From NCBI GenBank assembly GCA_030844895.1, contig CM061227.1, positions 75,023,075-75,087,074 of the forward strand: 64,000 bases of DNA, written 5' to 3'. Shown here one piece after another: positions 56,712-64,000 of the stretch. The translations under genes were made by a program, and so were the position numbers. Below the pieces are notes generated by a model that was not told the DNA's origin, searched no databases, and saw only the letters and a program-made list of their open reading frames with translations. Origin of the DNA: Ambrosia x helenae. Lineage: Eukaryota > Streptophyta > Magnoliopsida > Asterales > Asteraceae. The first letter of the stretch is position 1. Each line of letters starts with the position of its first letter.

Positions 56712-57427
56712 TCTTGTCTTCTCATTCGAACCCTTACAAAAAAATTTCAAATTTTCTGATTTAAAGTCCACTTGTTGCTCGTGCTATTTGGATCTTCCCA
56801 TTGTGTTTGCCTGATACTTCTGATCATTTTCCTATAATTTTAGAGGTTAACATCTTCATTTGAAGATTTAATCGATGCATTTCAGTCCGAACCCTAACTG
56901 TCATTAACCATTGATTTTTAGATGATAATTGATCTTAGTTTTGATAGGGTTTCATTATTTGAATGTTTTAGGGGGAGATTATGCAAAAACAAAGGTTTAA
57001 ACAACATCAGTTAGCATAATTGATTGATTTAAAACGTATAAACCCTAGTTTTTGAAATAAAACAATTGATTGTTTGAAAAGATTATTCTGAAGTTTTAGT
57101 TGGTTAATGAATCAAAATAACAAGTTGAAATCAACTGATGTTCAAAATTGATAATTTGAAATGAAGAATTGTCCCTTCGCACGTTTCGAACGGTCGAACG
57201 TACAAAAACGGGCGAAGGAATGGGTTTTGTCTGGGTGAATGAACATATTTGGGCGAATGAAACATTTTTTTTTCAAAAACTTTTACATTCGTACCTATAA
57301 TTCCCCATTTGTACCCCAGAAAATCTCATTCGCACCTCCGTTTGGGCGAATGAAGAGTTCAATTACCAAATTTTCAAAACTTTGATTATTTTGTCGATTT
57401 TTAACATGTTTACTTGTTTTATTTTGC

Positions 57428-57429
57428 AG
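57428..57429 (+). other. Possible 3' splice site before the env-like ORF
   Basis: TTTATTTTGCAG|T, nine bases before the ATG at 57438, after a T-rich stretch. Suggests a spliced message; the donor is not identified. Confidence 0.4.
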
Positions 57430-57437
57430 TTCAAACC

Positions 57438-60400
57438 ATGTCTGAACAGGAGAAACATACTGAACAAGCTGGATCATCTTCACAAGCTGCCAAGAAACGA
57501 AATGAAGAACTTTTACCGTTCGAGAATGCGCATAATTGTTGTGCATATCTTGGAGATGTGAAGAAGCACACTGAATTCACAGAGATTATAGAGTTTCTGA
57601 AGAAAAGTCGGGTGATAGACGCAATTGCTACACCTGCAATTATCTACCGAGACATGATACAAGAGTTTTGGACTGAAGCTAAAATGGATTTCTGGGAGTG
57701 TGAAACGTCTCTGGTGAGCAAGATACAAGGAAAATTGGTCATCGTTTCAGAGAAGGATATCAGGGAAGCTTTGAAGCTTCAAGATGAAAAGACTGATCCT
57801 AGATAGCTTAGCTTTATGGAACAGAGAAAGTGCTTTCTAAGGATGAAATATAACGGGCCAATTACTGATGGCTCGTTACACAAGGGAAAGTTGTGTCCAC
57901 AATTCAAGTATTTGGCACATGTGATGATTCATGTATTCGGTTCAGCTGCTGGAGGTTATGATCTGATGAGAAAGAGTATTAGCTCAATGATGGTAGCATT
58001 GATATTGAACAAACCATTCAATGTATCAGGAATGCTTATGGAACATCTATTGGAACCTGTCAGAGGCACAAGGAATCTGAAGTTTTTGTTGTATCCTCGA
58101 TTCCTTCAGATGATTTTTGATCACAAGTATAAAGAATTGAAGAGGGATCCGAAGCAGATTGTAGTTCAAGAACATATGTCCATCAATACATTGGCAAGAA
58201 TGAAAGCATATAAAGGTTTGTCGATGAATGAACGTCCACCTGTTAGACGTTTATTTGGACACTTGGCGAGGATTGACTATGAGGATCCAGGTAAAGGTGA
58301 AGTAAGGCATGCTGATAGTGATTCGGACGATGACAATCCATTACATCCTGTTGATCCAGATGCAAAGCGAAAGCGACAAGTTGTGAATGTAGGAGCTAAG
58401 AGTGGCAAAGGGAAAGAGAAAGAGATAAGGATAGATGTTGTTCCTGAGCCTGCTAAGAAGAAAAGTGCACCAAGAAGGCATAAGAGCATGGCAAAGAAAG
58501 GGTTACACCTAGTTGATGAGGCGTCGGTTGATTCTGAAGAGACACAGGAAGATGAACACTGGGATTCAGATGCTGAAACGGTAAAGACTACCACGCCCAA
58601 GGCCACTGTGGCTGGTGAGTCTGCCAGTCTGAATAGATCGGTGGAGGAACAGAGAATGAATAGCCCTATTCGATTGGATGAAGAGGATGAGGGTTTAGGT
58701 CTGGGAGCAGGAGACTTTCCTGGTTCGCCAGTTCAGGGGGAAAAACCAAAGAAGCCCCAATTCAAAAAGAAAGAAAAGGTGGTAAAGCCCGCAGAGAAAA
58801 GAGCTAGAGAGATTGAAACGTTGATAGCAGGAAAGAAGTTGCCACCTGCTTCTAGCTCGAAATCACCAGTTGCTGCTCCAGCCTCAAAGAAGCAGAAAAC
58901 CACATCTACTTCAAGTACTGAACAGGGAGCTGATATACCTGTTGATGCCTTTAATGAAGCATTAGATAATGTTCTGAACACTGTTAATCGGAAACTTGCT
59001 AACATGATGAACCTAATAAACAAGCAGCAGACTGAGATTGCCCAATTGAGACAAAACGACTCAAAGATGTTGGATGTAGTGGTTACATCACATGAGAATA
59101 ATGAGGAATTGAAAAAGAAGATCAAATAGTTGCAGAAGGATAATAAGAAGCTGTTGAAACATGAGCAAAGGAACACCAGACGGATTTTAGCTTTGAAGGG
59201 AGAAAATAAGAAGCTGAAAGAGAGTAATAAAAACATGGACAATCTGATTAAAGATTTATACTCTCGAGCTCCTCAGTTGATAGAAGGTGAAGAAGATAAA
59301 GAGCTAGATGAGGAGCAAGTTGATTTTGAACTGACTGATGATGAGGAGGAGGATGATGAAGATCTTGATGAAGATGCTGGTAAAGCTCCTAAAAAGAAGA
59401 AGGATGATGGAGATGATGATGGTTCGAATGATGGTTCTGGTGATGATAGCAGCTCTGCATTTGATGATGATAATGATGAAAATGATGATGACGATACAGA
59501 CAAATATAAGTATGAGAAGAGAGAATCTGGAAAAGGAGGAGAATCTAGTTCAAAAGCTCCTGGAGGATTAGTGGATGATGATACGATCTTCGGGAATGAA
59601 AAGCTGAGGTCTATGTCTGAAGATGATACACAGATGTATCGCCAGATGCTTACTGATCAAGTCTGGACGATTGACATGACCAGCAGATTTTCTGAGATCT
59701 TTGAATCTTGTGACAGGGTGTTTGAATTAGAATATAATGATCCAGATTTGGAAGATGGTGAAGTCTCGGCAGCGATGACTAACGAGATCTTTGAAGGTTT
59801 AGCGAAACAGGTTGGAAAAACGTTAGAAGAACTGTTGGCTGAAAACCAGATTCCTGATCTACCTGAAAAGGAAGCTGGAGGTCATTCTGATGATCGTGAG
59901 GTACCTGGGTTCGAGGATATAGAAGTTGAAGATGTGACTAGTGAAGAGTATCCAGAATATTTTAAGAAAGACAAGAATTCTGGATTTACTGCTTTCACTG
60001 ATGAACTGTTAAATGAAGCCGAGAGACTTGCAAAAGAGAAAAGTGATAAATTTGTTGATGAAGTGTTCAAAGGGCATGATAAACCGCATATCAAACAATC
60101 CGATAGCTTGAAAGAGTTACTGAGGGAATGAAAGGAGAAAGAGGCTAATCGTCCTAAAGCTGAGATTCAGGGTAGCTTTTATAAATTCCACAACGACATG
60201 TTTAAAGGAAAAGCGTTGGGTTAGAAGTTTATAAAGCAATTGAAGTGTGTTGCAGTGAAGTGGGAGAAGGGGATACTCTACTTTGATAGATTTCATGATT
60301 TGAAAACTCTCCCATACTGGGCCATTCGTGATATTTGTCGTCACAAGTTGACTGGAACGACAAATGATCAGATTGCTTACTTTGCTGATAAGATGGCTAG

Positions 60401-60992
60401 AGAAAGCAGGACGAAGTGGAATCTCTTTGAACCTCAGTATCCAAAGAGGATTGTTCACAAGAAAACCATTGATGATATTACCGCTTTGCCCAAGGTGACT
60501 TTAAAGTACAAACCACCAAAAGTGTTGAGGCATATTCCATTGTTGCAGATTCCTAAACATTTTGCAAAAGATTTTATCTGGTGGTACTACGATTGGAAGA
60601 TTGCAGAAGCTGTGATAGTGTTGAAAGACGGAGACAAGAATTTCAGAAAGATACACATATTTGATCCCATGTGGTTGGTGAATTGCTCACATGAGGACAT
60701 CATTATGTTGTATTACAATCCAATTTTCAGCGATGTGAAAGATGCTGAACAAGCAAGTAAATACCAGCGTGTGGTATTTCTGTGCTTTGCTCATGATATC
60801 AATGCCGGATGAGACTATGACATGAAGCTCGGCAAGTTTGTTAAAGCTCAAGAGGTTCCTGAAGCGACAAAGAAAAAGCCGAAGCAAGTATTTGAAAAGG
60901 TGATGACGTTGGAAGAAAAGAAACTTTTGAGGATAAAGCTGATGAACAAGAGAATGGATGAAGAACGAAGGCTTAAACAATCCAAGCAATAG
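57438..60992 (+). pseudogene. Element G env-like ORF (post-pol ORF of SIRE-like elements)
   Basis: One frame of 1184 codons from ATG 57438 to TAG 60990-60992, just before the purine tract. It is interrupted only by five stops: 57804-57806, 59127-59129, 60129-60131, 60222-60224, 60810-60812 (TAG or TGA), with no frameshift. N-terminal domain: NAHNCCAYLGDVKKHTEF, IYRDMIQEFWTEAKMDFWEC, LVIVSEKDIREALKL, then YLAHVMIHVFGSAAGGYDLM and NLKFLLYPRFLQMIFDHKYK. Middle: Lys/Pro/Ser-rich basic stretch, then heptad-like coiled coil (58940-59260) and an extreme Asp/Glu run (59280-59510). C-terminus: a separate folded-looking part (IHIFDPMWLVNCSHEDIIML). No signal peptide or membrane helix is evident, so env-like refers to position and family only. 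Confidence 0.75.
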
Positions 60993-60993
60993 T

Positions 60994-61005
60994 CGAGGGG
61001 GAGTT
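60994..61005 (+). other. Element G polypurine tract
   Basis: CGAGGGGGAGTT, abutting the LTR and two bases after the env-like stop codon. Confidence 0.8.
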
Positions 61006-61542
61006 TGTAGATGCATTATTGTGCGACTAATGCTTTGGATTACAATAAACATATGTTAATGGTGATTGTCGAACGGGCGAAGGAGTATGAATGTGGGCGA
61101 ATGAAGAATTTACTGGGTGCGAAGGAGAAGAAACATACGAAGGAGAGACAAGGAGTGCGAATGTAGATTTATTGTTTTGTAGTGCTTGGTTCGCACGAAG
61201 TGTTTGGGCGAACCTGCACATTCGACCATTCAATTTGGGCGAATGTGCAGGCCTATAAATAGGTTAAGCCATTTTTGAAAGTAGTTGTTGATCATTTTAT
61301 TTCCCTCCTGTTTTGTGTCTCTCCCTAGTGTTTTGTCAACTTATTTTCACGTCATATCTGATTGTAATCTTTATTAAAACGTGTAATTTGAGTTGATTAT
61401 TAATGAGAAAAACCTTTGAAAGATGATTTCTATGATTTGATTGCTTGATTATCATAATTGTGATTGATTCAGGGATTCTGCACCTGAATCAAACTTGTTT
61501 AATCAATCTCTTTGTAGATTTTGACGATCCTAAGCGCATACA
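61006..61542 (+). repeat. Element G 3' LTR
   Basis: 537 bp, TGTAGATGCATTATTGTGCG to GCGCATACA. TTCG-motif cluster at 61068-61250, TATA at 61254-61261. Same family as the A LTR (minus strand at 17645-18157). Confidence 0.88.
61254..61261 (+). promoter_or_regulatory. TATA box of G LTR
   Basis: TATAAATA within GCCTATAAATAGG, right after the motif cluster. Confidence 0.7.
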
Positions 61543-61546
61543 AAGT

Positions 61547-61826
61547 TGGTTTTGGACTATAAATAGCAATCTCATGTGTTGGTTTTCATTTGTAGATTTG
61601 AGTTTATGCTTTCAATGCTCTCAAGGGGGAGGTCATGCCCGACCTCCCCCGGCCCCGAGATAGATGTTTATCCTACTGATGACAGTGTCTGTAACCGTTT
61701 CTGAATTAATACGAATCTGTGATGACTTTGTTATCTATATTTCTGTCTCGTCTCGAATCTCCCGTCTGAAACTGAGTTGTTTTCGCGTAATCGATCCTTG
61801 AATTCGGTTTCTAACCGGATTCCTCA
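61547..61826 (+). repeat. Element F LTR, last 280 bp
   Basis: TTTTGGACTATAAATAGC through GGATTCCTCA, matching 54006-54282 and overlapping 56170-56406 in content. Confidence 0.85.
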
Positions 61827-62130
61827 CACACACAAACTAGGGAAAAGCTCAAATGATAACTCACTTCAAAATAACAAACTTTTCCCTTTTTATAAGCTCC
61901 CACATTCACCCCTTTCATAAGGTCGAATGTGTTCATTCGACCCCTCGTGGGTTCGAATGAAGCCTTTTCTATCTTTCAATCTACGTTCGACCTATAATAA
62001 ACTACATTCGACCTCCCGACTGGTCGAATGTATCTTCAAGCTAAAGTCTTGGTCGTTTTCTGATTATCTGAACCTTCGACATTCAGTACTGGATCACTAG
62101 CTGGGGACATAAATGAATAATGCACTTATA
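61827..62130 (-). repeat. Element H 3' LTR, proximal part
   Basis: On the minus strand it follows a purine tract (GGTCCAAGGGGGAGAT, 62131-62146) and starts TATAAGTGCATTATTC. The first dinucleotide is TA where TG is expected. TTCG motifs at 61905-62090 precede a TATA-like TTATAAAAAG near 61890. Confidence 0.68.
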
Positions 62131-63189
62131 ATCTCCCCCTTGGACCTAGCTAGTGATGTACCCAATCAAAAAGTTATCAATTCTTCAAGTCTTGATCTCA
62201 TCATCTTGAATGACTTGAAAACTTTCCTTTTTCTTGCATGTTTGTGTCGAGGTTCTTGTCTATCTCTGCAGTAATCTTCAAAATCTTAGACAGACTCAAG
62301 AAATCTTGGCTTTGTCATTTGTTGGTCCATGGATGAACACCGACAGCAAATTTGAATTCTTCGATCTTAAATCATTTCTTTACCACTTCTGACTAAATTC
62401 CTGGTGTTCTGGTGATCTTGATGTTCAGGTTTAGGTCTTGTTCAATTACATTCATTGTCGATGAATCTTGAACAGTGCACCTATTGCTTTCGATTCTGCA
62501 GAAAAATTTACTAAAAACTGCACAAACTACAACCAGCATTAGACACGACAAATATCTTGGAAGTACTCTTCACATTCCTTTTGACCCTCAATAGTTCTCC
62601 CCCTGAACTATTAAACATTTTTCATTTGCACCAGAAACTTGAAAATCTGTAGTCTTTTTCAACTTTTAAGTATTTGAGCATTCACATTAAGTATCCCATC
62701 ATCGGTTATCAAAAATAAAATTGAAACAAAACATTTTAATTTTTCAAAGTTTATGCTAAAACACACCAAAAATCTTTTTGAATTTTCTAATAGATTTGCA
62801 TAAAAATAAACTAAACATATTTTTGTGAATCTTCCGGTAAGAGGATCATATCAGTATTGAAACAGTCAGTCAAAACTCCTTTTGATCAATTTTCTGCTTT
62901 TTAACATTGAGCATCCTACAACCATTACCAGTATGTTTGTCCATTAAAACTCAAAATCATTATTCAATGTTCAGCATTTCAGATACATTATGGTAATATT
63001 AGATACTGAAAAATCTATGGTCCCCGCACACGTGACACATTCACGTATCAAGAATTTCACAAAGCTTCATTGTAACACGTGATTATATTGTAGTTATCCG
63101 TTAGTTACAAAGTATGAGCCACAGCGGTGACAGGTCAGCAAATTAATGCTTTAAAGCGACTTATGCACTCAACCAGGGTGAGGACTAAG
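62131..63189 (-). mobile_element. Element H interior (3' end of a copia element)
   Basis: Purine tract at 62131-62146, then about 1 kb of non-coding sequence of the kind seen before the F 3' LTR. No gag or pol; the 5' part of H is not in the window. Boundary with the repeat at 63190 is approximate. Confidence 0.55.
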
Positions 63190-63608
63190 TTGCAAATACG
63201 ATAATAATCAAACTCATATCTCAAGCCGGTGCAAGTTATGTTGTAGCATCTTTTTGATCATCTTCTTGTAATTACTTTCAAGTTTTTTAGAATCATTGAA
63301 GACAACTTTTCATTTGTTATCCTAGAGATAGCGGTCAACGATGAAGAAAACCTGATAGTGGATACCATGGATCAGAGAGATTGATTTCAAGCTAATCAAA
63401 CTCATTGGTATATAGAGAGCAAACCGACGATCATTCAAAATTTAAAGTTACCGCTAACCTCTGTGCCATCATTGACTACAGCAAACCGATGATCTTCCTA
63501 CACGGCACTCCTAATGGGCCTCTCTTTATTTCACGGTACGATTTGTGTTTTTGTTACTTTATAAATAATAAGTTTTGTGTTTATCAAACCCTAACGTCTG
63601 AGCAATGA
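63190..63608 (+). repeat. Dispersed copy of the inverted-arm repeat with exon-like frame 3
   Basis: 63190-63240 and 63358-63403 are forward arm copies of the 51.2-53.4 kb repeat. From 63405 a 67-codon frame is the third copy of the exon-like sequence (ANLCAIIDYSKPMIFLHGTP). About 10 kb separates it from copy 2, across the F/G/H nest. Confidence 0.7.
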
Positions 63609-64000
63609 TTTATTAAATCGTTTTACTAATTTCCGATTCTTGATAATAATAAATTATTATAATAATAAAACAAAGGAACTAAATTACAAATATAATAAAA
63701 AATTATAATAATAATAATGTAATATAGTCATTGTTAATGCTCAAAAAAGTCAACCTTTGTTGACTCATAGGAGTCTTGAAGACGAAATGAATTTTACAAG
63801 ATACTTGAAACAAGGTATGGATATGGAGAATAAATCTTTGACTGTACGTGGTTGATGATGTCAAGTTTAAGTCGTTGATTCATTTGGAAATCGAAAACGC
63901 CTATCGTCACTCTGTATAGAGAAGAAAATCAACAACCGGATGGTTGGTAGCTATAGGTAAGAACATTGTGGATGAGGATTGTTTATCTTCCCATTGATTT
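63609..64000. other. A/T-rich tail of the window
   Basis: A (TAA)n-like A/T-rich run at 63645-63725, then unassigned sequence. 63938-63986 is similar to 50618-50667 in inverted orientation (GGATGGTTGGTAGCTATAGG, then TAAGAACATTGTGGATGA). Confidence 0.45.

Larger units (their letters stand above)
56407..61546 (+). mobile_element. Element G: 3' half of a SIRE-like copia element
   Basis: Contains a promoter-like region, a long env-like ORF, a purine tract and a full LTR of the element A family. Gag and pol are absent. The LTR is followed by AAGTTGG, similar to the sequence that follows the A and B LTRs into the primer site, before F LTR sequence resumes at a shared TGG. Confidence 0.75.
53789..61826 (+). 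mobile_element. Element F, a mosaic containing the 3' half of element G
   Basis: Starts with a complete 494-bp LTR (53789-54282), initiator-Met-type primer site, non-coding interior, purine tract and the first 452 bp of a second LTR (55955-56406). There G sequence begins. After the G LTR, the last 280 bp of an F LTR (61547-61826) close the block. The two F LTR pieces overlap by about 237 bp, so G did not simply insert into one LTR. CACAC flanks the whole block (53784-53788 and 61827-61831), but the site lies in CA-rich sequence. Confidence 0.75.

Noticed and set aside
59273..59503. Ser-rich and Met-rich frames at 59273-59571
   Set aside because: They are shadows of the Asp/Glu-rich run of the env-like ORF in other frames and strand.
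62147..63189. Host gene in 62-63 kb
   Set aside because: No open frame of note; position next to a purine tract and LTR fits copia 3' non-coding sequence.

Overview
The window reads as plant nuclear heterochromatin, most likely from a eudicot and probably an Asteraceae species. The plant call rests on LTR retrotransposons with initiator-Met primer sites, one Athila-type element with a tRNA-Asp primer site, and Tekay-type and SIRE-like elements. The Asteraceae call rests only on remembered resemblance of the SIRE-like gag and post-pol proteins to that family, so it is moderate. I see no intact host gene, no rRNA or tRNA gene and no CRISPR. Nearly every base belongs to LTR elements inserted into one another.

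Layout. 1-11745: non-autonomous gypsy-type element R1 (+), whose 5' LTR was split by a very young internally deleted Tekay-type element T1 (1020-8745, minus, target duplication CAAAA). R1 sits in the integrase gene of SIRE-like copia element A (11746-18157, minus), which sits in the gag region of a relative, B (18158-22114, minus). At 22114/22115 B is joined to 5'-truncated Tekay-type element C (22115-29388, +) through a 34-bp templated duplication. C lies in the 5' LTR of Athila-type element D (29389-48746, +), which lacks RT, RNase H and integrase. D's 3' LTR is split by full-length but degenerate Tekay-type element E (35948-46927, +, target duplication TCCAG). D lies in a LINE remnant (48749-50230).

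50231-64000: a low-copy-looking block with a 1.05-kb tandem duplication built from alternating inverted arms carries a second copia nest. Element H (minus) is split by a mosaic of element F (no coding sequence, two LTRs) and the 3' half of element G, which carries a 1184-codon env-like reading frame just before its LTR. Related sequences lie inverted at 50.6 kb and 63.9 kb.

How the parts work together: A and B show the 5' half (gag, protease, integrase) and G the 3' half (env-like ORF, LTR) of one SIRE-like family. T1, C and E show a Tekay-type family with a small intron at the same place in gag. All the gypsy elements, Athila included, carry a stem-loop just upstream of the polypurine tract, with stems that differ in sequence but still pair. 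Each LTR family has its own cluster of short CpG-containing inverted motifs just upstream of the TATA box. The G family repeats that module between pol and its env-like ORF. Coding frames are mostly broken by single TAG, TAA or TGA codons, as expected for old, methylated copies.
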